DNA of 64,000 bases from Streptomyces nigra (lineage in GTDB: Bacteria > Actinomycetota > Actinomycetes > Streptomycetales > Streptomycetaceae). The notes under the pieces are model-generated. The model ran no database searches and had not been told where the DNA came from. It worked only from the letters and a program-made list of their open reading frames with translations. Below are positions 17,681-26,700 of the stretch, in pieces. Position numbers and translations under genes: made by a program. Each line of letters begins with the position of its first letter. The first letter of the stretch is position 1. The DNA lies in NCBI RefSeq assembly GCF_003074055.1, contig NZ_CP029043.1, forward strand, positions 1,116,001 through 1,180,000. Direction: 5' to 3'.

Positions 17681-18634
17681 TCAGGTGCCCGGGACGGGCA
17701 GCCCACAGGCTCGGCGCGCCCGGGACAGCTCGTCGGCCGGGTCGCCGAAGGCGGCCCAGGGCATGCGCGAGGCGTACGGCCCCATGGCCGTGAACGCCGT
17801 ACGCGCCTCCTCCTCACGCCGGGCCATGACCAGGGCGTGCGCGAGGTACGCGAGGTCGAGGACCGGGGTGAAGGCGTAGTCGGCCACGGTGGGCAGCCAG
17901 TCGCGGTGCAGGGCGACCGCGGTGGCGCGCCACTGCGGCTGCTCCCAGACTCGGTCGGCGAGCAGCCGGGTCGGGTCGTAGCACTCGACGAGGGCGACCA
18001 GGGGCAGCAGCCCCAGGGCCGAGCCGGCCGGGGCGCGCTGGCCGAGGAAGGCGGCCACGTCCCAGGCGGCCGTCACCGACCCGCCGTGGCGGGGGAAGAA
18101 GCAGGCGAGGAAGCGATGATGGGCCTCGCGGTGCCAGGGGTCGAGCGACAGGACGTGCGCGAAGAGGCGCCACGGCCCGGGCGGCGCGGTGAGCAGACCC
18201 CTCGGGGCCGCGTCCCGCAGCCGGTGCAGCCGGGCCATCGCCAGCTTGGCCACCCAGGGGGTCGGATCGGCGGGGTCGGTGTGCGCGGCCCGGTCGCAGG
18301 CGGCCAGCGCGATCCGCTCCAGGGCCTCGGCCCGCGGGTCGTGCGCGTCGGCCGCGCGCAGGGCCCGTACGACCGCGACCCGCGCCCACAGCAGGGATGC
18401 CTCGGGGCCGGGCTCCTCCGCCAGCCAGCGTTCCACCAGGTCGGAGTCGGCGGCCTCGGAGGCGAGGACCAGCGAGCGGTGGGCCCGCAGCGCGAAGTCG
18501 CCGCGGGTTTCCGCCAATGCCTCGCGGGCGCCCAGATATCGCCCGGCCCGGACCTCGACGCAAACGCGCGCGAGCACCCGGTCGTCGGCCGCCGGATGCC
18601 ACACGTACTGCCCCTCGAATAACCCCGCGGTCAT
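17681..18634 (-). CDS. Hypothetical protein with helical-repeat character
   Basis: A 317-residue soluble protein, strongly Ala/Leu/Arg-rich and predicted to be all-helical (DFALRAHRSLVLASEAADSDLVERWLAEEP, VAKLAMARLHRLRDAA), as in TPR-like scaffolds. Trp and His residues recur in FAHVLSLDPWHREAHHRFLACFFP. I know no named family with a defined role. It precedes the APC permease gene with a 37-bp gap. A small palindrome (GTGAC-AC-GTCAC, 18657-18668) lies 23 bp upstream of the start and could be an operator. Confidence 0.82.
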   Translation of the reverse strand: MTAGLFEGQYVWHPAADDRVLARVCVEVRAGRYLGAREALAETRGDFALRAHRSLVLASEAADSDLVERWLAEEPGPEASLLWARVAVVRALRAADAHDPRAEALERIALAACDRAAHTDPADPTPWVAKLAMARLHRLRDAAPRGLLTAPPGPWRLFAHVLSLDPWHREAHHRFLACFFPRHGGSVTAAWDVAAFLGQRAPAGSALGLLPLVALVECYDPTRLLADRVWEQPQWRATAVALHRDWLPTVADYAFTPVLDLAYLAHALVMARREEEARTAFTAMGPYASRMPWAAFGDPADELSRARRACGLPVPGT

Positions 18635-18829
18635 CGGTCCCAGCCCATCCCCCGTTGTGACACGTCACCGTTGTGCACCAGGCACCCTACTCAGCGTCGC
18701 CCACCTCCGGAACATCGATTTCACCGTGGTTGGCCGGAGTTTTTCGACGGCAATGGAGAAATCGCGGAGTAGTTCAAAGCGACACGTTTTCTCATCACGG
18801 TCCGGACTCGGTTCCGGCCGCCCACTAGA

Positions 18830-19477
18830 ATGTTGCGGCACCTCGGTCCAGCACTCCCTCCGACTTCGGGAAGAACGATTCACGACCTCGCCTCCCGGCT
18901 CCGCCGGCTGTCCCCCTCCTGCGGCCCGGTCCGGCTGATCGCCGTCGACGGGCACGCCGGTTCCGGGAAGTCCACGTTCGCCGGGGAGCTGGCGCGCTCC
19001 CTCGGCGGTGCCCCGGTCCTCCATCTCGACGATCTCGCCTGTCACGACCAGCTGTTCGGCTGGACCGACCGGCTCATCGCCCAGGTGATCGAGCCGCTCA
19101 CCCGCGGCCGCACCGCCCACTACGCCCCCTACGACTGGCGGGCCCGCCGCTTCGGAACCCCGGTCGCGCTGCCGCCCGATCCCGTGGTCGTCGTCGAGGG
19201 AGTGGGCGCGGGCCGCCGCGCACTGCGGCCGTATCTGGCCCGGCTGCTGTGGATGGAGCTGCCGGCCGAGGAGTCCTGGGCCCGCGGCCGTGCCCGCGAC
19301 GGGGAGGAACAGCGGGAGTTCTGGGACGGCTGGGTCACGGCCGAGCGCGCGCACTTCGCCGCCGACCCCTCCCGGCCCTTCGCCGACCTCCTGGTCCGGC
19401 AGGGAGAGCCGAGAGAAGAGGGTGAGCCGGGATTGAAGGGGTTCAAGGTGACTCCCGGGCCTGCCGTGACGCCCTGA
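18830..19477 (+). CDS. P-loop kinase, uridine kinase-like
   Basis: A 215-residue P-loop NTPase. The Walker A is GHAGSGKS at residues 41-48 (K47), followed by VLHLDDLACHDQLFGW, resembling the uridine/phosphoribulokinase lid region, and VVVVEGVGAGRRALRPYL as Walker B. The C-terminal ERAHFAADPSRPFADLLV also fits the nucleoside-kinase-like group. True uridine kinases share the HPD/DDF substrate motif, which is only partly present here, so the substrate is unsure. There is little room between a -10-like TAGAAT and the ATG at 18830, so a leaderless transcript or a later start is possible. Confidence 0.8.
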   Translation: MLRHLGPALPPTSGRTIHDLASRLRRLSPSCGPVRLIAVDGHAGSGKSTFAGELARSLGGAPVLHLDDLACHDQLFGWTDRLIAQVIEPLTRGRTAHYAPYDWRARRFGTPVALPPDPVVVVEGVGAGRRALRPYLARLLWMELPAEESWARGRARDGEEQREFWDGWVTAERAHFAADPSRPFADLLVRQGEPREEGEPGLKGFKVTPGPAVTP

Positions 19478-19575
19478 ACCGACCGTCCTGTCACCCACCG
19501 TGACGACCCATCGACAATGTGCTGAACTTGTGAAGGCACGCTCCCCGGCGACTTCCCGGAGTGCCTCAACTCGGC

Positions 19576-19605
19576 TTGACCCAAGGGCCGTACAGGTCTT
19601 ACGTT
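19576..19605 (+). promoter_or_regulatory. SigA/HrdB-type promoter of a candidate small RNA
   Basis: TTGACC (19576-19581) and TACGTT (19600-19605) are 18 bp apart, a good housekeeping promoter. The nearest protein start on this strand is some 350 bp away, past a terminator-like hairpin. Confidence 0.6.
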
Positions 19606-19611
19606 CTCAAT

Positions 19612-19690
19612 GAGCGGACAAGAGAAACCGCTCTCCAGACGCGAAGCCCCCGGTTGTTCCCCCGTGATCGGGGGCTTCGTTCTGCCCGGA
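19612..19690 (+). ncRNA. Candidate small RNA, two hairpins ending in a terminator
   Basis: From the predicted start (about 19612) the sequence folds into GAGCGG...CCGCTC (19612-19617 with 19628-19633) and then a perfect 10-bp stem GAAGCCCCCG/CGGGGGCTTC (19643-19652 with 19669-19678) with a 16-nt loop, followed by GTTCT. A housekeeping-type promoter sits just upstream. A roughly 70-80 nt RNA is therefore predicted in a 478-bp gap. An alternative is a leader or attenuator of the AAA+ gene at 19956. No known Rfam class is recognised. Confidence 0.5.
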
Positions 19691-19955
19691 CGGCGTTTCC
19701 CGGCGCCGAGAGGGGCGATCCGATCACCCTCGGTCACCGCCGCGCGCTCCCCCGATGTGCTCCCACCACCCCCGACGGCCTGTGCCGCACCCTGGGGCGC
19801 ACCACGCCCTCGCAGGTACGATGCCCACGGTGCGACCTACGGACGGCTGCTCTGCGCACCGTGGCAACTCCGGTCCGCGGTACGGCGGTTCGATACCGGC
19901 GGCCGGGGGCGAGCGGTCGGCCAACCGACGGGGGGCACGGTTTGTGGGGGACGTG

Positions 19956-21815
19956 ATGGACTTCGGCACGCAGGGCCCGGAGGCCCCGGCCGACCTCGCC
20001 TGGCTGCGAGGTGTGGACGCCTACACGATGGGAGCGTATCCGCAGGCGGAGGAGGAGTTCCGCACCGCGGTGCGGATCGATCCCGGGATGGCCGACGGCT
20101 GGCTGGGCCTGCACGCGCTGCGGGTGGACACGACGACCGCGCTGCTGCGGATGTTCCGGCACCGGGACCGCTTCGGGGAGCAGCGCGCCCGGCACCGCCG
20201 TACGCTCAACTCCTGGTACTGGCTGGGCTGGTGGGTGCAGCCGGTGCTGGAGAGCCCGCGCGATCTGCTGCTGGCCCACGCCTCGCACTGGCTGGACGGA
20301 CGGCACGTCCCCGAGCTGGACCGCGCGCTCGCCGGGCTGCCGCCCGTGGACACCGACCACCAGGTCCGCTTTCTGCACGCCTGCCGGGCCTATCTGGTCA
20401 AGGACTGGGAGCAGCTCGTCCGGCACACCGACCCGCTGCTCGACGACCCGATGCTCGGCATCGAGGCCGGTCTGTTCGGCGGCATGGCACGGGTGCGGCT
20501 GGAGATGTACGGGCAGGCCGAACCGCTGCTCTCGGCCGCGCTGATGCGGTGCCGCAGCGAGCAGCCGCAGCGCAAGGAGCTGCGCTACTGGCTGGCCCGG
20601 GCGCTCGAGGGCACCGGCCGCTCGGCGGCGGCGCTCCCCCTCTACCGGGCGGTGCACCGCGTCGACCCGGCCTTCATGGACACCTCGGCCCGGCTCGCCG
20701 CCATCGCCGAGGGAGACGGGTACGACGACTCCGCCGACCTCGCCGCGATCACGCTGGCCGGGTTCGGGCAGGACGTCGACGGCACCGAGGGACTCGATCC
20801 GCTGTTCGGCGTCGAGGGACGCGATCTGCGGCTGTCCGAGCCCGAGCCGCCGGCCGGGCCCTTGCCGTCGGTGGCGGATCCTGCGGTGCGGGAGAAGGCT
20901 GCCGTGCCCGCGCAGTCGCTGCCCGCCGGGCCGACCGACCCCGCGTTGCTCGAGGAGGCGCTGGCCGAACTCGAGCGCATGGTGGGGCTGGAGCCGGTCA
21001 AGCGCCAGGTGAAGGCGCTGTCGGCGCAGCTGAACATGGCGCGGCTGCGGGCCGGGCAGGGCCTGCCGGTGCAGCCGCCCAAGCGGCACTTCGTCTTCTC
21101 CGGCCCCTCCGGAACCGGCAAGACCACGGTCGCCCGCATCCTGGGCCGGGTCTTCTACGCGCTCGGGCTGCTCGGCGGCGACCACCTCGTGGAGGCCCAG
21201 CGGGCAGACCTGGTCGGCGAGTATCTGGGGCAGACCGCCGTGAAGGCCAACGAGCTGATCGACTCGGCGCTCGGCGGCGTGCTCTTCGTGGACGAGGCGT
21301 ACTCGCTGTCCAACACCGGCTACGGCAAGGGCGACGCCTACGGCGACGAGGCCCTGCAGGTGCTGCTGAAGCGGGCCGAGGACAACCGCGACCATCTGGT
21401 CGTGATCCTGGCGGGCTATCCCGAGGGCATGGACCGGCTGCTGGCCGCCAACCCCGGGCTCTCCTCCCGGTTCACCACCCGCGTCGACTTCCCCTCGTAC
21501 CGGCCGCTGGAACTGACCGCGATCGGCGAGGTGCTGGCCGCCGAGAACGGCGACCTGTGGGACGAGGAGGCGCTGGACGAGCTGCGGTCCATCGCCGGGC
21601 ATGTGGTCGACCAGGGGTGGATCGACGAGCTGGGCAACGGGCGGTTCCTGCGGACGCTGTACGAGAAGAGCTGCGCCTACCGGGATCTGCGGCTGTCGAC
21701 GTACCCCGGTGCGCTGACCCGCGAGGAGCTGGCGACCCTGCGGCTGCCCGATCTGATGCAGGCGTACGGCGAGGTGCTGTCGGGGCGGGGGCCGCAGGAT
21801 CCGTCCGCCCGCTGA
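19956..21815 (+). CDS. AAA+ ATPase of the CbbX/EccA type with TPR-like N terminus
   Basis: A 619-residue protein. The N-terminal half (about 1-310) is a TPR-like helical region (GVDAYTMGAYPQAEEEFRTAVRIDPGMADGWLG). The C-terminal AAA+ module has Walker A GPSGTGKT (K389), Walker B LFVDEAYSL (D446), sensor I VILAGYPEGMDRLLAANPGL and the arginine finger in SSRF. This layout and length are those of EccA of type VII secretion and of CbbX. No ESX structural genes are in the window. ATG 19956 is spaced correctly from GTGGGGGAC. GTG 19953 is an alternative. The gene ends within its own terminator hairpin. Confidence 0.9.
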   Translation: MDFGTQGPEAPADLAWLRGVDAYTMGAYPQAEEEFRTAVRIDPGMADGWLGLHALRVDTTTALLRMFRHRDRFGEQRARHRRTLNSWYWLGWWVQPVLESPRDLLLAHASHWLDGRHVPELDRALAGLPPVDTDHQVRFLHACRAYLVKDWEQLVRHTDPLLDDPMLGIEAGLFGGMARVRLEMYGQAEPLLSAALMRCRSEQPQRKELRYWLARALEGTGRSAAALPLYRAVHRVDPAFMDTSARLAAIAEGDGYDDSADLAAITLAGFGQDVDGTEGLDPLFGVEGRDLRLSEPEPPAGPLPSVADPAVREKAAVPAQSLPAGPTDPALLEEALAELERMVGLEPVKRQVKALSAQLNMARLRAGQGLPVQPPKRHFVFSGPSGTGKTTVARILGRVFYALGLLGGDHLVEAQRADLVGEYLGQTAVKANELIDSALGGVLFVDEAYSLSNTGYGKGDAYGDEALQVLLKRAEDNRDHLVVILAGYPEGMDRLLAANPGLSSRFTTRVDFPSYRPLELTAIGEVLAAENGDLWDEEALDELRSIAGHVVDQGWIDELGNGRFLRTLYEKSCAYRDLRLSTYPGALTREELATLRLPDLMQAYGEVLSGRGPQDPSAR

Positions 21816-21827
21816 CGGATCCTGCGG
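21792..21827 (+). terminator. Terminator overlapping the 3' end of the AAA+ gene
   Basis: CCGCAGGATCCGT (21792-21804) and ACGGATCCTGCGG (21815-21827) make a perfect 13-bp stem around a 10-nt loop. The stop codon TGA (21813-21815) lies at the loop/3'-arm junction, so the left arm is coding sequence. Confidence 0.88.
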
Positions 21828-21864
21828 CCTTGCGGCCGTCCGGCTGTCAGGCCTTGCGGCCGGT

Positions 21865-22959
21865 TCAGCCGGCCATGGCCTCCTCCGGTTCTCCCGTGCT
21901 GAGCCGGGGACCGGTGACCCGGCCCTCCGGCAGCTCCCGGTGGGCCGGGTCGCGGACCTCGCCCACCAGCAGCTCCAGTACGTCCTCCAGCGCGACCAGG
22001 CCGAGGACCCGGCCGGACGCGTCGGCCACCTGGGCCAGATGGGTGGCGGCCCGGCGCATGACGGTCAGGGCGTCGTCCAGGGGCAGTTCGGAGCGCAGGG
22101 TCGTCATCGGGCGCCACACGTGCTGCGGCACCGCCCGCTCGGACTCCTCCAGGTCCAGGACGTCCTTCACATGCAGATAGCCCATGAAGGCGCCGGCGCC
22201 GTTCTCTGCCGCGACCGGGAACCGGGAGTAGCCGGTGCGGGCGGTGAGGGCGACGATCTGGCCGGGGGTGACCGAGGGGCTGACGGTGACCAGCGACTCG
22301 CGCCGGAGCAGGACGTCCGTCACCGGGCGCGAGCCCAGCTCCAGGGCGTCCTCGAGCCGCTCCTGCTCCTCGGGGTCGAGCAGTCCCGCCTGGCCGGAGT
22401 CCTCGACGAGCCGGTTCAGCTGCTCGCTGGTGAACACCGCCTCGACCTCGTCCTTCGGCTCGACGCGGAACAGCCGCAGGATGGAGTTGGCGACCGCGCC
22501 GAGGGCGACGGTGATCGGCCGGCAGAAGCGGGCGAAGTACACCAGGCCGGGGCTCAGCCAGAGCGCGACCTTCTCCGGTGCCGCCATGGCCAGGTTCTTC
22601 GGCACCATCTCGCCGATCACGAGATGGAAGAAGACGACCGCGGCGAGCGCGATGACATAGGTCAGCGGATGGATCATGCCCTCGGGCAGACGCACCCACT
22701 CGAACACCGGCTCCAGCAGATGCGCCACCGTCGGCTCGGCGACCGCGCCGAGCGTCAGCGAGCAGACGGTGATGCCGAACTGGGCGGCGGCCATCATCTG
22801 CGGCAGATGCTCCAGGCCGTACAGCACCTGGCGGGCGCGGGCCGTGCCGAGCGGTTCGATCTGACTGCGGCGGACCGAGACCAGGGCGAACTCGGCGCCC
22901 ACGAAGAAGCCGTTGGCGAGCACGAGCAGGGCCGCGAAGAGAAGTTGGAGGACGCTCAT
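21865..22959 (-). CDS. CNNM/DUF21 membrane protein with CBS pair
   Basis: A 364-residue protein of the hemolysin C/CNNM class, putatively handling magnesium or cobalt at the membrane. The DUF21 transmembrane part (about residues 1-190; LLVLANGFFVGAEFALVSVRRSQIE at the start, HLVIGEMVPKNLA inside) is followed by two CBS motifs (about 205-335). The usual C-terminal CorC_HlyC domain is missing or very short. Its start overlaps the stop of the upstream paralogue by four bases (ATGA), implying coupled translation and perhaps a heteromeric complex. Confidence 0.9.
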   Translation of the reverse strand: MSVLQLLFAALLVLANGFFVGAEFALVSVRRSQIEPLGTARARQVLYGLEHLPQMMAAAQFGITVCSLTLGAVAEPTVAHLLEPVFEWVRLPEGMIHPLTYVIALAAVVFFHLVIGEMVPKNLAMAAPEKVALWLSPGLVYFARFCRPITVALGAVANSILRLFRVEPKDEVEAVFTSEQLNRLVEDSGQAGLLDPEEQERLEDALELGSRPVTDVLLRRESLVTVSPSVTPGQIVALTARTGYSRFPVAAENGAGAFMGYLHVKDVLDLEESERAVPQHVWRPMTTLRSELPLDDALTVMRRAATHLAQVADASGRVLGLVALEDVLELLVGEVRDPAHRELPEGRVTGPRLSTGEPEEAMAG

Positions 22960-24281
22960 CGGGCGACCTCCACGACGGCGCCGGTGCGCACCAGCCGGAC
23001 CCGCTCGGCCCGGTAGTGCCCGACCCGGCGCACGGACAGCCGCCAGCCCGGCAGCTCCGCCTTGTCGCCGACGGCCGGGATCCGCCCGAGCAGATCGGCG
23101 ACCAGTCCGGCGACGGTCTCGTACGGGCCCTCGGGCACGTCGAGTCCTATGCGCTGCAGGATGTCGACACGGCAGCTGCCGTCGGCCTCCCAGGCGGGGC
23201 GGCCGTCCTCGGCCGGGGCCGCGGCGAGTTCGGGCAGGTCCTGCCCGTCGTGCTCGTCGCGGACCTCGCCGACGATCTCCTCGACGATGTCCTCCAGGGT
23301 CACCACGCCGGCCGTGCCGCCGTACTCGTCGACGACGACGGCGATGGGCTGCTCGCTGCGCAGCCGGCCGAGGAGCGGCTGGACCGGCAGGGTCTCGGGG
23401 ACCAGCAGGGCGGGGCGGGAGATCCGGCCGAGGGGAGTGCGCAGCCGGTCCCCCGAACGGACCGCCAGTGCGTCCTTCAGATGGACCATCCCGACGATCT
23501 CGTCGATCCGCTCCCGGTAGACCGGGAAGCGGGACAGGCCGGTGGCACGGGTCAGGTTCACCACGTCCTCGGCGGTGGCCGACGACTGGAGCGCGCTGAC
23601 CTTCACCCGCGGGGTCATCACATGCTGCGCGGTCAGCTCGCCGAGGGACAGGGTCCGCACGAACAGGTCGGCGGTGTCCTGCTCCAGGGCGCCGGCCTGC
23701 GCGGAGTGACGGGCCAGGGAGACCAGCTCGCCGGGGGTGCGGGCGGACGCCAGCTCCTCGGCGGGCTCGATGCCCATGGCCCGGACCAGCCGGTTGGCGA
23801 CGGAGTTCAGCGCGGCGATCACCGGGCGGAACAGCCGGGCGAAGACGTGCTGCGGGCCGGCGACGAAGCGCGCGACCTGCAGGGGCCGTGACACCGCCCA
23901 GTTCTTGGGCACGAGCTCGCCGATCACCATCTGCACGGCCGAGGCCAGCAGCATGCCGACGACCACGGCTACACCGGACACCGCCCCCTCGGGGACGCCG
24001 ATCGCGGTGAACGGGCCGCCCAGCAGCTGGGCCAGGGCCGGTTCGGCGAGCATGCCGACGACCAGGGAGGTGATGGTGATGCCGAGCTGGGTGCCGGAGA
24101 GCTGGAAGGACAGTTCCCGGAGGGAGGCGACGACCCGGTGGGCCCGTCGGTCGCCCTCGGCGGCGGCCTGCTCGGCGTCCGTGGCCTCCACGGTGACCAG
24201 GCCGAACTCGGCGGCCACGAAGAAACCGTTGGCGAGGATCAGGAGGAACGCGGCTGCCAGGAGCAGCAGGGGGGTACTCAT
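22956..24281 (-). CDS. CNNM/DUF21 membrane protein with CBS and CorC_HlyC domains
   Basis: A 441-residue paralogue of the downstream gene with the full domain set: DUF21 (about 1-195; ANGFFVAAEFGLVTVEATDAE, then VIGELVPKNWAVS), a CBS pair (about 215-335; EYGGTAGVVTLEDIVEEIVGEVRDE at its end) and a C-terminal CorC_HlyC domain (about 350-430). Related proteins mediate or regulate Mg/Co flux. A stand-alone hemolysin activity is unlikely. This gene comes first in a two-gene operon, as judged by the overlapping ATGA junction. Confidence 0.92.
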   Translation of the reverse strand: MSTPLLLLAAAFLLILANGFFVAAEFGLVTVEATDAEQAAAEGDRRAHRVVASLRELSFQLSGTQLGITITSLVVGMLAEPALAQLLGGPFTAIGVPEGAVSGVAVVVGMLLASAVQMVIGELVPKNWAVSRPLQVARFVAGPQHVFARLFRPVIAALNSVANRLVRAMGIEPAEELASARTPGELVSLARHSAQAGALEQDTADLFVRTLSLGELTAQHVMTPRVKVSALQSSATAEDVVNLTRATGLSRFPVYRERIDEIVGMVHLKDALAVRSGDRLRTPLGRISRPALLVPETLPVQPLLGRLRSEQPIAVVVDEYGGTAGVVTLEDIVEEIVGEVRDEHDGQDLPELAAAPAEDGRPAWEADGSCRVDILQRIGLDVPEGPYETVAGLVADLLGRIPAVGDKAELPGWRLSVRRVGHYRAERVRLVRTGAVVEVAR

Positions 24282-24505
24282 GATGCCGCCGCCCCGGTAT
24301 GTCGGGGGCGGGCGGCGCAGGTACTACAGGACGATCCGTCCATCGCTGGAGGGAATCACTCCTCGGGTAGCAGGGGCCTTCGAAGGACCGGTCGGACCCA
24401 CGAGAGGCGGAGGCGTCGTGAGAACGCCTCCGCCACCAGATTAATCAAGACAGGGGCACTTGCGGCAGGGCGAGCGCTGCCGAGTACGCCCCTATGGGTA
24501 TCGGG

Positions 24506-24973
24506 TCAGCCCTGTGGGCCCTCCACGGAGCGGGCCTCGGCGAGGGCGCGCAGGGCGCGGGCGTCGGCGATGGCCTTGGCCTTGGCGATACCGGGCTGGA
24601 TGCCGAGCGCGGGCAGGCTGGTGCCGTCGCTCAGGTTCAGGAACACCCACGGGTCGCCGGGGCGCAGATTGACCTGGACGATCTCGGCCCAGGCCAGACG
24701 GCGCCGCGATGCGATGTTCACCACGGTGACACCGGCCTCGTCGGCGACCACCCGGACACGCGCCAGCAGGGCGAGCACGCCGAACATCAGGGCGCCGGTG
24801 AGGATGAAGCTGAGCCGCTCCCCCGGTCCGAGCTTCTCCAGCAGCAGCGCGACCGCCGCGATGACGACGAAGATCGCGGCGCCCGCGGTGAGCAGGATGA
24901 CGCGCGTGCGGCCGGGCCGGAAGGTGACGGGAAGCGGGGGCAGCTCGGACATGTCGGGGCTCTCGGAAGACAT
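24506..24973 (-). CDS. PH-domain-like membrane protein
   Basis: A 155-residue protein with two N-terminal hydrophobic helices (VILLTAGAAIFVVIAAVALLL and LSFILTGALMFGVLALLA) and a C-terminal bacterial PH-like beta domain (VVADEAGVTVVNIASRRRLAWAEIVQVNLRPGDPWVFLNL split over two strands). Such small PH proteins follow the his/rib genes in many streptomycetes, but no function is established. It starts 8 bp after the hisG stop and is very likely the last gene of that transcript. Confidence 0.85.
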   Translation of the reverse strand: MSSESPDMSELPPLPVTFRPGRTRVILLTAGAAIFVVIAAVALLLEKLGPGERLSFILTGALMFGVLALLARVRVVADEAGVTVVNIASRRRLAWAEIVQVNLRPGDPWVFLNLSDGTSLPALGIQPGIAKAKAIADARALRALAEARSVEGPQG

Positions 24974-24981
24974 CTCGTGTG

Positions 24982-25833
24982 TCAGAGGCGGCAGGCGTGG
25001 ATCGCCGTGGTCAGGATGGCGCGGGCGCCGATGTCGTACAGGTCGTCCATGATCCGCTGGGCCTCGCGGGCCGGGACCATGGCGCGGACGGCGACCCAGC
25101 CCTCGTTGTGCAGCGGCGAGACGGTCGGAGACTCCAGGCCCGGGGTGAGGGCGACGGCCTTCTCCAGCTGCTCGACGCGGCAGTCGTAGTCCATCATCAC
25201 GTACGTCCGGGCGACCAGGACGCCCTGGAGACGGCGCAGGAACTGCTGCACCTTGGGGTCGTCGGGCTCCGCGCCGGTACGGCGGATGACGGCCGCCTCG
25301 GACTTCATGATCGGCTCGCCGACGACCTCCAGGCCGGCGTTGCGCAGTGAGGTGCCGGTCTCGACGACGTCCGCGATGACCTCGGCGACGCCGAGCTGGA
25401 TGGCGGTCTCGACGGCGCCGTCGAGGTGCACGACGGAGGCGTCCACGCCGTGGTCGGCGAGGTACTTGGCGACGATGCCCTCGTAGGAGGTGGCGATCGT
25501 CTTGCCCTGGAGGTCGTTCAGGTCGCCGCCGACGGTGCCCGGCTTCGTGGCGAAGCGGAACGTGGAGCGGGCGAAGCCGAGCGGCAGGATCTCCTCGGCG
25601 TCCGCGCCGGAGTCGATCAGCAGGTCGCGGCCGGTGATGCCGATGTCGAGCTGGCCCGAGGCGACGTAGATCGCGATGTCGCGGGGGCGCAGATAGAAGA
25701 ACTCGACGTCGTTCTCCGGGTCGACGGTGCGCAGTTCCTTGGACTCGCGGCGCTGCTGGTAGCCGGCCTCATGCAGCATGTCCGCCGCAGGGCCGGAGAG
25801 TGAACCCTTGTTGGGGACGGCGATGCGCAGCAT
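24982..25833 (-). CDS. hisG: ATP phosphoribosyltransferase (long form)
   Basis: A 283-residue enzyme for the first step of histidine synthesis (ATP + PRPP to phosphoribosyl-ATP). It is the long form with a C-terminal ACT-like regulatory domain (about residues 210-283; TPGLESPTVSPLHNEGWVAVRAM) responsible for histidine feedback. The catalytic part begins RIAVPNKGSLSG and includes DIGITGRDLLIDSG and the PRPP loop region ADVVETGTSLRNAGL. No HisZ partner is needed. hisE lies 52 bp upstream on the same strand, so steps one and two are encoded together. The other his genes are not in the window. Confidence 0.97.
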   Translation of the reverse strand: MLRIAVPNKGSLSGPAADMLHEAGYQQRRESKELRTVDPENDVEFFYLRPRDIAIYVASGQLDIGITGRDLLIDSGADAEEILPLGFARSTFRFATKPGTVGGDLNDLQGKTIATSYEGIVAKYLADHGVDASVVHLDGAVETAIQLGVAEVIADVVETGTSLRNAGLEVVGEPIMKSEAAVIRRTGAEPDDPKVQQFLRRLQGVLVARTYVMMDYDCRVEQLEKAVALTPGLESPTVSPLHNEGWVAVRAMVPAREAQRIMDDLYDIGARAILTTAIHACRL

Positions 25834-25885
25834 GAGGTCGGCTTCCTTCGTTTCGCGGGTGCGGTGGGGTGCGGGGCGGCGGGGC

Positions 25886-26158
25886 TCAGAGGTGGGCGTA
25901 GACGTCGTCCAGGGAGATCCCGCGGGCGACCATCATCACCTGGACGTGGTAGAGCAGCTGCGAGATCTCCTCGGCGGCGGCTTCCTTGCCCTCGTACTCG
26001 GCGGCCATCCAGACCTCGGCGGCCTCCTCGACGACCTTCTTGCCGATGGCGTGGACGCCCTTCTCGACGAGTTCGGCGGTACGGGAGGTGGCGGGATCGC
26101 CCTGGGCTGCCTTGTGCTGGAGCTCGGTGAAGAGCTCCTCGAACGTCTTCTTGGACAT
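25886..26158 (-). CDS. hisE: Phosphoribosyl-ATP pyrophosphatase
   Basis: A 90-residue all-alpha MazG-like pyrophosphatase performing the second step of histidine synthesis (PR-ATP to PR-AMP + PPi). [28 protein letters not shown] holds the family's Glu/Asp metal ligands. It is the stand-alone form, not fused to HisI. ATG 26158 (MSKKTFEEL) is preferred over an upstream in-frame ATG that adds eight atypical residues. It lies 34 bp after ribH and 52 bp before hisG, tying the riboflavin and histidine genes into one codirectional block. Confidence 0.96.
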   Translation of the reverse strand: MSKKTFEELFTELQHKAAQGDPATSRTAELVEKGVHAIGKKVVEEAAEVWMAAEYEGKEAAAEEISQLLYHVQVMMVARGISLDDVYAHL

Positions 26159-26192
26159 GGTGACGCTCAGCCTATGCCACATGTGCCGTTCG

Positions 26193-26678
26193 TCAGCGCC
26201 AGGGTTCGGATACTGAGCGCAGGGTCGCCGCCGTGGCCACGGCCGCGGTGACCGCCTCGTGCCCCTTGTCCTCGGAGGAGCCCTCGATCCCGGCCCGGTC
26301 CAGGGCCTGCTCCTCGGTGTCGCAGGTCAGCACGCCGAACCCGACGGGGACGCCGGTGTCGACCGAGACCTGGGTGAGGCCCTGGGTGACGCCCTGGCAC
26401 ACGTACTCGAAGTGGGGGGTGCCGCCGCGGATGACGACACCCAGCGCCACGATCGCGTCGTAGCCGCGGCCCGCGAGGACCTTGGCGACGACCGGCAGCT
26501 CCCAGCTGCCGGGGACCCTGAGCAGGGTCGGCTCGTCGATCCCCAGGTCGTGCAGGGCGCGCAGCGCGCCGTCGACCAGTCCGTCCATCACCTTCTCGTG
26601 CCACTGCGCCGCGATGACGGCGACCCGCAGGTCACCCACATTGCGTACGGACAGCTCCGGTGCGCCCTTGCCGCTCAC
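26193..26678 (-). CDS. ribH: 6,7-dimethyl-8-ribityllumazine synthase
   Basis: A 161-residue lumazine synthase joining 5-amino-6-ribitylaminouracil with dihydroxybutanone phosphate, the penultimate riboflavin step. The family core is clear: [49 protein letters not shown] with the catalytic His, and [20 protein letters not shown]. The GTG start is preceded by GAGGAG. It follows ribAB, but the spacer between them consists almost entirely of a 9-bp tandem repeat. Confidence 0.97.
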   Translation of the reverse strand: MSGKGAPELSVRNVGDLRVAVIAAQWHEKVMDGLVDGALRALHDLGIDEPTLLRVPGSWELPVVAKVLAGRGYDAIVALGVVIRGGTPHFEYVCQGVTQGLTQVSVDTGVPVGFGVLTCDTEEQALDRAGIEGSSEDKGHEAVTAAVATAATLRSVSEPWR

Positions 26679-26700
26679 GTTCTCGTGTCTCCTCGGTGTG

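Noticed and set aside
18657..18668. GTGAC-AC-GTCAC as a Crp or BldD site
   Set aside because: It lacks the extra consensus bases of either motif. Kept only as a palindrome noted with the adjacent gene.
19875..19910. tRNA-like GGTTCGATACC segment
   Set aside because: No acceptor, D or anticodon stems can be drawn around it.
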